A stretch of DNA of 64,000 bases from positions 1,054,001-1,118,000 of the forward strand of contig CP087219.1 in the NCBI GenBank assembly GCA_020912385.1, read 5' to 3'. Below the pieces are notes generated by a model. The model saw only the letters and a program-made list of their open reading frames with translations. It was not told where the DNA came from and did not search any database. A program made the position numbers and the translations under genes. The stretch is from Neofusicoccum parvum (taxonomy: Eukaryota; Ascomycota; Dothideomycetes; Botryosphaeriales; Botryosphaeriaceae). The stretch's first letter is position 1. Each line of letters begins with the position of its first letter. Of the stretch, positions 49,099-60,099 are shown piece after piece.

Positions 49099-50259
49099 TG
49101 ACGGGGCGTGAAGAGTTTATACGTCTCGTCTACTCTGGCTCAGCCACAGCAGCCCAAGCTTTTTGGAGTGCCGCCAGTTGTGCGGGCCAACGATCGACCG
49201 CACGGGCGAAACACGGACTCCATGCACTGCCAGGTCAGTGTCGTGAGTGCAGCCTTGTGCTGGCCCGGCTGCGGCGCAAGGGCCACGCCTCGCGGCTGAG
49301 CACTGGCTGCCTGCACACCCCCACACCGTTTCCAGTCCACGCAGCGGCGCGTCAGTTTGGACGGCAATGGTCAAGGCTGTCGAGTGATGCTTGCTGAGCA
49401 GCTAGCGGGCGCTTCGTTTCTGCTCATTGCGCGGCCGCGTCGCCACCATCCCACGCTTTTTGGTTTCCGTCTCTGCGTTATGGCTTTCTGCGATTTACAT
49501 TGTCCCTTCGCCCGATAGATACCACATTGTTATGCTTCGCTTATCCCCCTTTCCCCCCAATACCCCCCTCCGTTCCCTTCGCCTTGCTCTGCACGAATCT
49601 GGCGTCGACCGGCGAAACCTGCGCTTGAGGCCGGTATAAAGGACCATAGCACGGGCTTTGCTTTCTTGGGTCTTCGGGTACGATGCCGGCGGGCACCTGG
49701 GTCTTGCAAACGGCCCGGATGCCCTTTATGGCCGGATCTGCCGCTTTTACGGTTGGACTTGACTGATTTCCGAGGCATATGTCATGATAGACGCTTGAGG
49801 AGTCTTCATCTGCGCGGTCTTGTCGTTTGTTTCATTATGTTCGTTTGTCGATGTTGATAGAGAGAGAAGAAAATGGAATGGAAACGCCTCTGTCCCCACG
49901 CGTGCCGGCTTGCCTCCAGTGCACACTGCGTCTTCCACCCACAAGCGGCTGGCCTGGGGCCAAGGCGGGCGGCTGGCATCACAGCCGTTCGATTACCCAG
50001 AGCGGCAACCCGGATGGATCGACGACTGCTAGTGTCGTCCGTGTAGCTGCTGATTGGTCCGCCGTCGTCCGCCGGGCGGCGCGTCAGCCAGCCCCCAGAC
50101 GTCACAGCTGGACCCTGCATGCGTGCTCACTCGCTCCATATACGCGTATTTGGTGTTGGCTGATCCGTGGAGCCTCAGCAGGTGCTCTTATACATCCGCA
50201 GCCCCGGCTGACGGCGAGCAGCGCTCTGCCTGCTTCTGCTGTCTCCGGGCCTCCCCACC
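49099..50259. other. Intergenic region
   Basis: 1.16 kb between two plus-strand genes. Mixed composition, with an AG-rich patch near 49860. ATATACGCGTAT at about 50139-50150 is a palindrome-like AT/CG element 110 nt before the next start. No gene. Confidence 0.5.
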
Positions 50260-51927
50260 ATGCACCACCCGCGTCCGTACGACCCGCCGTCCGGAGCGCC
50301 CGGGCACTATGCTGCACCTCCAAGCGCAAACCCAGCCCCGCCACAGTCTCACCTCACATCCCACGGACCGCAGCCTCCCTTCTATCCCGCGTCACAGTCA
50401 CAGTCACAGCTCCCGCAGGCCCTGGCGCCAGGGAACGGGACGGGATGGGCAACGGCCAGCCCAGGCCACGCCGCCGCCTCTCCGCCACCCGCGTACGAAC
50501 AGCTGATGAGTCCGCCGAGCCAGCCAATCCCACAGTCCACGCCAGCGTGGGCAATGCCTTCTCCGGCACCAGCGCACCCGCCTCCCGACACCACCGGCCC
50601 GCCTGCGCCGCGCCGCACCCGGCATCACGCACGGTGCGACGGATGCGGCGCCTCCCCGATCCGTGGCATCAGGTGGCACTGCCTCAGATGCCGCGACGAG
50701 GACCTTTGCAATGGCTGCAAAGAAGCCGGCAAGAAGCGCTCCCACCCGCTCGTCCCGCTCGAGCCAGGCGCCGAGATGCATGACGGCGTCTTCTGCGACG
50801 GCTGTGGCCGCAGCCCCATCTACGGCACCCGGTCGGTCTGCCAGAAGCACCGCGACGAGGACTGGTGCGGCGACTGTCGCCGGAGTGGCAGGGCGTGCGA
50901 GGGCCCGTTCGAGGAGCTTCGCCAGAGCCCGCTGGGCGCGCAGATCGAGCACCACGGCAGCGTTGCAATGCCGCGGGAGTGGCTGCCGCGGCGCGGACAG
51001 CTGCCGCCGGCAGTCGCGACATACCACATCCTCGACGGCAACGGGGCCGGCTGGCTGGAGCCGCCGGACAGCCTCTGCTGGATGCCCATGCCGGCCCGCG
51101 CGCGCGCCGACAGCGCCGTGCAGGTCCAGCCCGCCTTCACGGCCGAGATCACCAAGAAGGGGGGCAACTTCCGCGACCGGACGTACGCGTGGACGCTCAA
51201 ACGCGGCGGCGACGGCACGAAGCTGTGGCGCTACTCGCTCGAGAGCGACCGCAAGACGGGCACCGTCGTCCTCTCGGAGCACTTCGGCCCCTGCAGCTCG
51301 GGCGGCGAAGCGCCCCTCCCCCGCTTCGAGTTCGCCCACGGGCCCAGGTGCGACTCCCTGGTGTTCGCGGCGCCGGGCGGGACGCAGTACCGCTGGCTGA
51401 CGAACAGGCCCGTCTCGGCGCTGGGCGGCGACCGCTGGGACGCGCAGCGCTACATCCTGCTCCAGCTGAGCCCCGCCGGCGGCGGCGGCGAGCAGGTCGT
51501 CGCCGACCACGCCTGGTGGGACGGCCACCCGGACGCGCCGGAGGACTGCATGGCCGTGCGCAGCGCGGCGCTCGACCACGGCCTGGCCCTCGCCACGCTG
51601 ACGGCCCTCATCGACCGCCAGTGGAAGTGCCTGGCGGCCGAGAGGCAGGTGGATCCGGCGGCCTTCGAGGCGGCGGTGCGGCAGGCGAGGCTGACGCCGT
51701 TGGGGAGGCAGATGTACTGGATGGCGGGGGACGCGCAGGCGGCCGGGTCGGGCGGGGGCGGGCATGGGAAACTCAACGCGCATACCATCGAGGCGGTCGG
51801 GGGCTTGATCGACGCGACGGCGGCTCTGGTGGATGCTTCCGGCGGGGGTGGTGGGGGTGGTGATGGTGGAGGAGGTGGAGGAGTTGGAGGAGGGGATGGA
51901 GGCGGTGGCGGTGGCGCCGCCTGTTAG
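50260..51927 (+). CDS. Protein with two ZZ-type zinc fingers
   Basis: Intronless, 555 aa. A Pro/Ser/Gln-rich N-terminus (about 1-120) is followed by a first ZZ-like finger (CDGCGASPIRGIRWHCLRC, CNGC; about 125-165) and a second one (CDGCGRSPIYGTRSVC, CGDC; about 175-215). The C-terminal 330 residues hold a domain I do not recognise (TYHILDGNGAGWLEPPDSLCW, YAWTLKRGGDGTKLWRYSL, RFEFAHGPRCDSLVF, YRWLTNRPVSALGGDRWDAQRY) that reads like a beta-rich ligand-binding fold. The last 30 residues are nearly all Gly. ZZ fingers usually bind proteins or histone tails; function here is unknown. Confidence 0.82.
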   Translation: MHHPRPYDPPSGAPGHYAAPPSANPAPPQSHLTSHGPQPPFYPASQSQSQLPQALAPGNGTGWATASPGHAAASPPPAYEQLMSPPSQPIPQSTPAWAMPSPAPAHPPPDTTGPPAPRRTRHHARCDGCGASPIRGIRWHCLRCRDEDLCNGCKEAGKKRSHPLVPLEPGAEMHDGVFCDGCGRSPIYGTRSVCQKHRDEDWCGDCRRSGRACEGPFEELRQSPLGAQIEHHGSVAMPREWLPRRGQLPPAVATYHILDGNGAGWLEPPDSLCWMPMPARARADSAVQVQPAFTAEITKKGGNFRDRTYAWTLKRGGDGTKLWRYSLESDRKTGTVVLSEHFGPCSSGGEAPLPRFEFAHGPRCDSLVFAAPGGTQYRWLTNRPVSALGGDRWDAQRYILLQLSPAGGGGEQVVADHAWWDGHPDAPEDCMAVRSAALDHGLALATLTALIDRQWKCLAAERQVDPAAFEAAVRQARLTPLGRQMYWMAGDAQAAGSGGGGHGKLNAHTIEAVGGLIDATAALVDASGGGGGGGDGGGGGGVGGGDGGGGGGAAC

Positions 51928-53107
51928 AGCGCAGGGAGCGGATCCGGTGTCTTTCGTGTTACAATGTTGATACTCTCTGAGCCTTTCGTTTTGAACCCCC
52001 AGCTCCCCCCGCGATGCAGGGAATGGGTTGTGATTGCACAGTGACCGATGCAGTGCGTGAAGGCCCAATGGCCTGCTGCACAGGCAGCAAAGTCCAAAGC
52101 CCCTGAGCCTCCTCTCAGCAGCCGTGCCATCCAACTTCAGATATAGCACGCAGTTTCATAGATTGGAGCGAAGCCGAAACTTTGACTCCACAGAAGCTGG
52201 TAAGAGCGTCGGGGTAACTTGGCGTCTGCTCGCCCCGAACTTCGGCTTCACTTGCTCTTTCAGTCAAATAAAGCTTCCATTTCACCGCGACGATATGGTT
52301 CCCCCGCTTCGGGATGGAACAGTAGAACCTCGCCAGCATCCCGGAGGTTTGGCTTTCGGAGATGTCAGGAAGTCGAGGCAGAAACAAACCCGAGAATCTC
52401 GGGTTTTAGACGCCAGTCCCGGCGGACAAGCGGTGCCAACGCAGCTCCTGGCCGCAGACACTGGAGTTCCCACAGCAGCCAGACATGCATCTTCCACGTT
52501 GTGCTGCCACGCGACCCGAGCTCTGACTGTGGGTCGGCAGCGCGCCGGTTGAAGACGGGCAGGAACCGGGCGACGGCTTGGCTCTGCTGCTGTTCAATTA
52601 CAGTAGCCCGGCGGGCTGCGGTGCCGTACCGCGTGTCCCGAGGATCCCGACACTAGGTTCTCTCGGTGGTTCCGGAAGACGCTGATTGGGCGGCGGAGGT
52701 CGCGTCCCGTACCAGGCAAGCATCAGCGAAGCATGTATGCCGGCGCAGTCGCTGAACAGCCCTTGGCCGGTGGTGTTGACGTCGTGGCTCAGCCCCCTTT
52801 ACTCCATGGTCTGGCTGACTGGACCTTCCAGAAAGCCCGGAGCCGGTCCCCGCCCCGCTGCGGAGTAGTTCTTGGGTGTGGAGGCGGAGTCGTGTGCCGG
52901 TGGAGTCCAATGCTTGTTTGGTGAAGCCGAGATGACGACAGCCCGATTAGGCTGCGCGCTCGACGTTAAGATTCAAGGACTCGTCAGGTCGGATCAGCTT
53001 TCTGCTTGTCTTTTCTCCTGCAGCCGATACTTGCCGCGATCTCCCGGGTGTATAAAGGATTCGCGTCTCAAGCGCGCAGAGCATCTCCGGTCTCAGGATT
53101 GTCCAAA
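51928..53107. other. Intergenic region
   Basis: 1.18 kb. The final part holds the GMC gene promoter with a TATA box annotated separately. Short open frames in the rest have no recognisable domain. Confidence 0.5.
53051..53058 (+). promoter_or_regulatory. TATA box of the GMC oxidoreductase gene
   Basis: TATAAAGG ending 49 nt before the ATG at 53108. Confidence 0.5.
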
Positions 53108-55394
53108 ATGTGGCGCTTCACACCAGCACTCCTTGCCTCTTGGGTTCTTTCGCTGGCCATCTTGGCACCGGATGCTTCTTCGGCTGCCCCTCTGAAGAAT
53201 CTTAAGCGCCAGGCAGTTGAAGATGAATACGACTTTGTTATCTGCGGAGGTAGAGCCCCACATGCGGCATGAAGCCATGATCTGGCTGGCTCGCTGACAA
53301 GCTGGTTGCAGGCGGCACAGCAGGTCTTGTTCTGGCCAACCGGCTTACCGAATCCGGGCAGTTCAGAGTGCTCGTTCTCGAGGCAGGCCCAGAGCCTACC
53401 GTGGTAGCTGCTTACGAGACACCCGGAGGGAATCAGTTCCTCAAAGGTGACATACACGCCAGCTCTCTCGGCTGCGTACCGTGACTGATGGTGCGCTCGT
53501 AGGGAGTGCCATCGACTGGGCGTTTCTGACCACGCCACAAGAACACCTGGACGGCCGCGTTCTGCAGTACCTTCGTATGTTTGGCAGCCCTCCCCAGCGG
53601 AGCAGAAACGAACCCCAGAGTCTGATGCGGTGCAGGTGGCAGAGCGCTTGGCGGCAGCAGCGCCATCAACGGCCTGTATTACGCACGTGGAAGCGCGAGC
53701 GTCTACGACAAATGGGCTGGGTTTGGAAACCCTGGCTGGGGCTGGGAAGACGTGTACCCCCTGTTTGTGAAGGCATGCTCCGAGCCTGCAACTGCCGCGC
53801 CGTGGGCTGACCTTGGGCGCAGAGCACTCGCTTCAACCCGCCAGACCCGGGCAACGGCTTCGACCAGACGTTCCAGACCTGGGAGCCGGACGCGTACGGA
53901 GACGGGCCGCTGGAGCTCGGGTTCCAGGGCTACGTCCCCGACACCAACGTCGCCTTCATGCGCGCGTGCGAGGCAGCGAACATCCCCGTCGTCGACGAGC
54001 TGAACACCGGGGTCGGCGTTGGCGTCAAGCAGGGGACCGGCACCCTGACCAGCACGTACCGCCGCAGCTCGAGCTTCGACAGCTTCTACAAGCAGGCGCA
54101 GAACCGCTCCAACCTGGACGTGCTGTTCTACGCACCCGTCAGCAAAATAGTCACCGACACCGACGCCGGCACGGGAGCTCCCGCTGCGCGCGGGGTCACG
54201 TTCGTGGACCAGACCACCAGCTTGGTCCACCAGGTCAACGCCAGCAAGGAGGTTATCGTCAGCATGGGCGCCTTCCACTCGCCGCAGCTGCTGATGGTCT
54301 CGGTACGTGTGCGCCCCCTCCGGGCTGCCTCGGGCGGCATGCTGACGGCGGCGCGCAGGGCATGGGGCCCGCTGAGGAGCTGGCGAAGTTCGGCATCGCG
54401 CCAGTGATGGTCAACGACAACATCGGCAGACAGTGAGTGGCGGGCGTGGCATGGACGGCCGTGAGCAGACGTTCTGACCATTGCGCCCAGCATGAACGAC
54501 CACAGCGTCTTCAGCATCATGGCGAGGGTGCGCAACGAGTCTTCCACGACGCAGATGTCGGCCAGCATCGCGAGCCTCCAGGAGGCGCAGGCGGCCTTCT
54601 ACGAGGACCTCGAGGGCCCGTACACGGCCCCGTCCGGCATCACGAACGGCTTCCAGGAGCTGTCCGGCGAGGAGCTCGCGTCCATCGGCGCGCGGGAGCT
54701 CGTCGACCGCGGCCTGGTCAACCAGTCCCACATCGAGTACCTGTACGAGTCGATCTGGTACCCGTGGATCCCGACGCCGTACTACGCGCCGCGCGACGGC
54801 GAGTCCTACATCTCGCTCACGGCGTCGAGCATGGTCGCGCTGTCCCGCGGCAGCGTCTCTCTGCGGTCGGCCTCCATGTCCGACGCGCCCACCATCAACC
54901 CCAACGTGAGTGGCCCCCCGCCGCGCGCCGTCCGAGCCCGGCCTCCTCTGACCGAGACGAGCTAGTACTACTCGCACCCCAGCGACCGCGCCGTCGCCGT
55001 CCACGCGTTCAAGTACCTGCGCCGCATCCTCGGCCACCCCGAGCTGTCGCGGTACACCGTCGGCCCGTCCAACGGCGAGGTCAGCCCCGGCGCGGGCGTG
55101 TCCGACGACGACGACGCCGCCATCTTCGACTACGTCAAGGCGAACACCATGCCCAACTGGCACGCCTCGGGCACGGCGCAGATGCGGCCGCGGCGGGACG
55201 GCGGCGTGGTCGACCCGCGGCTGCGGGTGCACGGCGTGGACCGGCTGCGCGTCGTGGACTGCAGCATCATCCCCGAGCTGCCCGACGTGAACATCCTCGC
55301 GGCCGTGTACATGGTCGGCGAGAAGGGCGCGGAGATGATCAGGGACGACTGGGGCGATGCCGGCGCGGGCCTGCGCTCTGGTCGAGGGACGTAG
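53108..55394 (+). CDS. Secreted GMC-family FAD oxidoreductase
   Basis: Glucose-methanol-choline family oxidase or dehydrogenase, 627 aa in eight exons: 53108-53249, 53312-53446, 53503-53574, 53636-53772, 53823-54302, 54359-54432, 54491-54905 and 54966-55394. A signal peptide (about 1-26) and a KR-type site precede the ADP-binding DFVICGGGTAGLVLANRL. The GMC signatures RGRALGGSSAINGLYYARG and the second signature region GAFHSPQLLMVSGMGP appear after splicing. The active-site pair is His551 (NWHASGTAQM) and Asn594 (LPDVNI), the His/Asn type seen in aryl-alcohol oxidase and glucose dehydrogenase relatives rather than His/His. Intron 4 (53773-53822) is a GC-AG intron. Substrate unknown. Confidence 0.92.
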
Positions 55395-55829
55395 GACAGC
55401 GTGGTGCGGGGAGGTGGAGGTTGCGGGGGATCTGCCCCGCCGCGCGTGGTAGGTAGCGTAAGCCTGCGGCAGTGCGCCGCGTCTCGGTCCCAGAATACAC
55501 TGCGTTTGTGAGCTGCAGAACAGAGCGTCGATGGTTCTCCACCAGCCCTGAAGCCCAGGGGACCAATTGGACATGTCGTTCTCCCAGAACCAGGGACTTG
55601 GGCAAAAGCGCCAGAGCCCACATCTCGTCGGCGCAAGTCGGCTTCATCGTCCCGAAGAGGGGTCTCTCTGACCCCGTAGTTCGGAGGGCCCTGGAATCTG
55701 CGGGCAGCCTGCTCCTCCGGCGCTGACTATATAGCGGGCCTCGGCCACTGGCCCGGGGCTCCGAAGCGCCCTGAACAGACCGTCATTTTGTGCCCGGCCA
55801 CTTGAGGCGCATCCGAAGGGCTCTTCACC
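55395..55829. other. Intergenic region between GMC and aldo-keto reductase genes
   Basis: 0.43 kb between two plus-strand genes; holds the TATA box annotated separately. Confidence 0.5.
55728..55734 (+). promoter_or_regulatory. TATA box of the aldo-keto reductase gene
   Basis: TATATAG, 96-102 nt before the ATG at 55830. Confidence 0.45.
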
Positions 55830-57318
55830 ATGGCTTCTGCAATGCCCGCCCCGACGCCCAAAACCAGGCTCGGCCACCCTCGCATTCTCAGCCCGAGCGC
55901 AGGGATCAGGGTTTCTCCGCTCTGTCTCGGTGCAATGAATTTTGGAGAGAGCTGGCAAGTCTCCCTGGTGTGTTGTCTGCAAGCAAGGAAGTACTGATGC
56001 GCAGCAGGAAGGTAAAGTGACCTGAGGAAAATCAATCCGGCGATAACTGACTCTTGCTCTGCGCAGGCGATGCTGGGCGAGTGCAGCAAGGAGACGGCTT
56101 TCGAGATGCTGGACTTCTTCGTCGATAACGGAGGCAACTTTGTAGACGTTGCCAACTCCTACCAGGAGCAGGAGAGCGAGCAGTGGCTGGGCGAGTGGAT
56201 GGCGTTGCGCAGGAACCGGGACGACATGGTCATCGCGACCAAGTACACTCAGTTCTACGAACCCAACGCCAAGATCAGGTACAACTACCAGGGAAACCAT
56301 CGGAAGAGCATGTATCACTCTCTTGAGAACAGTCTCAAGAACCTCAAGACGAGCTACATCGACATTGTGAGTGGCCCAAGCTGACCGAGAGAACAAGCCG
56401 CTGATCCGCTGCAGTTCTACGTCCACTGGTGGGACTTCTCAACCAGCATTGAGGAGGTCATGCAGTCTCTGCACCATCTCGTCACCGCTGGCAAGGTCTT
56501 CTACCTTGGCGCCAGTGACCTGCCGGCCTGGGTGGTGAGCTCGGCCAACAGATGTGACACTCCCAGGACGTCGCGCTTGCAGTGGCCCTGAGCTGACACA
56601 GGAAGAGCAGACGCCCGAGATCATGGCCTGACGCCATTCTGCGTCTACCAGGGCAAGTGGAGCGCCGCAGACCGCGATTTCGAGCGCGACATCATCCCCA
56701 TGGCTCGCCACGAAGGCATGGCGCTGGCACCTTTCGGTGCGCTCGGCCAGGGCAAGTTCAAGAAGGAGGCGCAAGGAGGCCAGGCACCTGCGGCGGCCGA
56801 GGGTGATGCCCGCAAGCTGTTTGTCGAGGTTGACAAGTACAAGCAAGTGTTCACCGTGCTTGACAAGCTGGCCACGGAGAAGGACACCTTGCCGACAAGC
56901 ATCGTACGTTTTCGTCCGTGTGCTTGCGCCCTCGGCTCCTCCATCACTGACACTGTTGCAGGCTCTGGCGTATGTTATGGGCAAGACCCCCTACGTCTTC
57001 CCCATTGTGGGTGGCCGCAAGATCGAGCACCTCAGATCCAACATCGAGGCTTTGGACGTTGTGCTCACTGAAGCGGAGATGGACGAAATCGATGCTGCCA
57101 CGCCCTTCGAGCATGGGTTCCCCACGGAATTGATGTTCGAGTTCCACGGAGCGCAAAAGTACAACTCTCGCATGTCCTCCAAGGATGTCGTGCTGCTCAA
57201 GTGTGCGTCTTACTTGGAGGAACCGGAGCCGACGAAGGTGTGTTGGAATAAGCCACTGCTGATTTCTTGGTGATTGCTAACCATCCATCTCCAGCCAGTC
57301 GGGCAGCGAAAGTTGTAA
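55830..57318 (+). CDS. Aryl-alcohol-dehydrogenase-like aldo-keto reductase
   Basis: Member of the AKR9 group (fungal aryl-alcohol dehydrogenases and norsolorinate-reductase-type enzymes). Six exons: 55830-55958, 56067-56366, 56415-56553, 56611-56903, 56962-57237 and 57295-57318, giving 386 aa, the usual length. The tetrad reads Asp70, Tyr75 ([10 protein letters not shown]), Lys102 (IATKYTQFY) and His147 (FYVHWWDFS). Family landmarks [28 protein letters not shown] assembled across intron 3, and [11 protein letters not shown] support it. The end of exon 1 is not certain: a GTGTGT donor at 55968 would add three residues. It lies 435 nt downstream of the GMC gene in the same orientation. Confidence 0.9.
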
Positions 57319-57469
57319 GGGATCAACCTGCTCTGTTGTAAACTTCGGATGGGCCGGTGGGGGATGTGGGACATCCTTAGCACCGTCAAAACTGTCGCAA
57401 TCAAAGCGAATGAAAAAAATTCCATTGATGCAGGCCGTTATTTTGCCGACGTGAAACCCACGAGAAAGT

Positions 57470-59065
57470 TCAGTCCTTCCAAACCTTCGACACAAAATCC
57501 TCGACGTCAGCCCAGAGGACGTCTGGCACCTCGAGAGCCGCGAAATGGCCGCCCTGAGGTACGAAGAACAAGATTCAGCACCGCGTCTTGCCTGACGAGC
57601 TGGTGGTTGTGGTCTTACCTTGTCATGCTCATAGAAGTGCGTCACCGCCTTGTCAGCCCTGACGATCTCCTTCGGCGGCGGCGCGATCTCGTTCGGGAAC
57701 CACGAAAACGCCTTCGGCTTGCCGCCGTTGAGGTGTCCGCCAGTTGCACGAGGACCCCCGAGTAGCTGCAGTACCGCACAAGATGTTAGCCGCCCAGCAC
57801 GAATGGCAAGTGAAAGGGTCGAAGGGCTACTGACGGCCCGATAGCACCAGATTGAGGTTGGGTAAGTGCCGGTGAACCAGTAGATAGACACGTTGGTCAG
57901 GATGGTGTCCAGCGAGGGAGTGGAGGCTGGATCAGACCACTCGACCATTTTCTCGCCAATCCTTGCAGAATGTCAGCAAGGGCCGCGCGGGCAGCTGGAT
58001 CCTATTACCAAGCAAGCAGGGCAATCGGACTGCTTCCAAGAGCAAGCCCAGCAGTGCTCGGTCTGGTTGCGTGGACCATGCCATATGCTATCCCAGTGGC
58101 CCGGAACTTGTTCCCTCGTTCCACGGCCTGCTCCTCCATTGGATCCGAAAAAGTCACCTTGGGCGGCTCCGACATCATGAGGTAGACGTTGAGGTGCACG
58201 GCTGTTGCCATGCGATCCTGCATGTCAGCAGCTGCCGGGAGGCCTGGGGTTCGCGACGGAGGGACTGACCTTTCACCGGGTCGTACAATGCTGCCAGAGT
58301 CTCGGCAATTGGGCCGCCGAGGTCCCCGCCTTGGGTGATGTAGCCGCGCTCGCCGAAGCCAAGAGCGACCATCATCTTGTTGAAGATGCGCGCAATGTCC
58401 AGAATCGTGAAGTCCTTGTCGAGCGGCGGAGGCGAAGAGAAGCCAAAACCAACCAGGGAGGGCACGACGACATGGTACGGGAGCTTCTCGGGAGCAGAGG
58501 CGTATTTCTCCCGCAGCTTGAGCAGGATGGGCATGAATTCAACGATTGACCCTGCTGGCGCGTGAGACAAGCCCGGCGGAGGCCATCGCTCCTCTATGCG
58601 GACTCACCAGGCCAGCCGTGCGAGAGGAGAAGCGGAACCGCATCCTTGTTCTCCGAGAACAGCGCGGCAAAGTGGATGCTGTAGCGTTGCCCGTCGTCGT
58701 CCGTGACCTCGGCCTTGAACTGCGGGATGGTGTTCAGCGTCTCCTCCTGTCGACGCCTGCCGCCCACTTCAATCAGCACGCCGGAACAGGGCAGCCCGAG
58801 GAGCCAAAGGCAAAGAAGCCGGCCGCTCTCACCAGTCGAATGTGTTCTTCCAGTACTCCACCGAGTCCGCAAGCCAGTCTCTTGGCGTCCCGAACACGCG
58901 GTCGTTGTGCCCGTTCTCCCAGTTGGGGCGCGCGATGGGCAGGAGCTCCAGGAGCGTCTTCAGCCTCTGGACATCGTCCTCCGGCACAGCAATCCTGAAT
59001 TGCGACAGCGCCCCGTCGGGGGAGACGGGGAAGGGAGGCCTGGCGAAGAGCGGGGGTGACGGCAT
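57470..59065 (-). CDS. Epoxide hydrolase (microsomal-like, EHN domain)
   Basis: Alpha/beta hydrolase that opens epoxides to diols. Seven exons: 59065-58833, 58756-58608, 58551-58270, 58201-58009, 57961-57835, 57765-57619 and 57553-57470, giving 404 aa. The N-terminal EHN lid region has QFRIAVPEDDVQRLKTLLEL and the partner segment PNWENG. The oxyanion motif HGWPGS forms across intron 2. The nucleophile is Asp204 (QGGDLGG), and the catalytic base His380 lies in GGHFAALEVPD, created by the last intron. No N-terminal membrane anchor is visible, unlike mammalian microsomal enzyme. The acceptor of intron 3 (58202) was chosen by frame. Its stop lies 151 nt from the stop of the convergent aldo-keto reductase. 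Confidence 0.92.
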
Positions 59066-59127
59066 GTTCGGCGTGCTCTGGGGACGAGGTGAGGTGGCAA
59101 TGGAGCTTGCGGGCGAGACGCCGCGCA

Positions 59128-59133
59128 TATATA
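59128..59133 (-). promoter_or_regulatory. TATA box of the epoxide hydrolase gene
   Basis: TATATA on the minus strand, 63-68 nt before the ATG at 59065. Confidence 0.45.
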
Positions 59134-60099
59134 CCTGTCCGGCTCCAAGAATGGACGAGATGACCATGATCCACGCCCCGCCTCCCGGGCCTGGCGGAGT
59201 AATACTGCACGCGCAGGGTTGTCGAGCACTCGGCCCCGGAGGCGTTCCCACCCGTTTGCGCCTGAGCACCAGCACCTCCCGTACCGAGCACGCTGCGCTC
59301 CTTCGTTGCTTCTGGCCGTGGCGCCCCACGAGTGACGCTCGATCTGACATAACACCTGGGATGGGCCCGACCTTGGCTCCGCTTACTCCACCTCGGTGGG
59401 ATTTGGATTCGCTCGCGCAACATCGACGAGCGAAGTGAGGGGCAGGGTGTACCAGGACCCCGCAGCGGTCCACATGCTGCGTCAAAGACGGTTTGCACGA
59501 GCAAGACGCTGCTGCCCATGGCAGGCTCAATGGTGCTCTGGAGTGCACGCGACGGGGGGCCTGCTTACTCAGATGTCGCAGCGTGGGATGTTCCTTCGTG
59601 CCCTCTCTGCGGCCTGGGCAGCAACGGGCATGGGAAATGCCACGATGCGGGGTCGTCGGCACTGCGTGGGGATTGTGACGCTGACGTTATAGGTGCGACT
59701 TCGACTGCAAACACAACCGCCTCACTGCTCTTCGCATGTGCGGCTCCCCTCCGATCCTGCCGACGTCGGGAGCCTGGCGTCAGCGTTGCGAGCAGCTGGC
59801 GTGCAGCAGACACGAGCCGATAATGCGGTGGCAAGTCGTAGGTGGATGACGCCGCTCACTTTGTAATCCCGAGGACCGGCTCACAGAAGAACGTACGCGT
59901 CAATTTGATACGTGTGCACGCGACTATCTAGAATAATGAAGCATCTCTGCGTTCGATCGTACAAATCGAAGTATTATCAACCCACCCACAACGCCGATGA
60001 ACCCATTGCGAATTGCCTGTACCCAAGAACAACCATCCGGAACCGTTAACCTGTCAATGCAACCACCCGTTTTACCGTCATGATCGGCAGTGATTTACT
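59134..60099. other. Intergenic region
   Basis: About 1 kb between the epoxide hydrolase promoter and the RNR1 3' end. No gene or repeat recognised; composition drops in GC towards 60000. Confidence 0.5.

Noticed and set aside
50404..52149. 581-codon antisense open frame over the ZZ-finger gene
   Set aside because: It is Arg/Ala/Gly/Pro-rich, as expected from reading very GC-rich coding sequence backwards, while the sense strand shows clear zinc fingers.
54411..55574. Long antisense frame over the GMC gene
   Set aside because: The sense-strand exons carry all GMC motifs; the antisense peptide is compositionally biased and has no domain.
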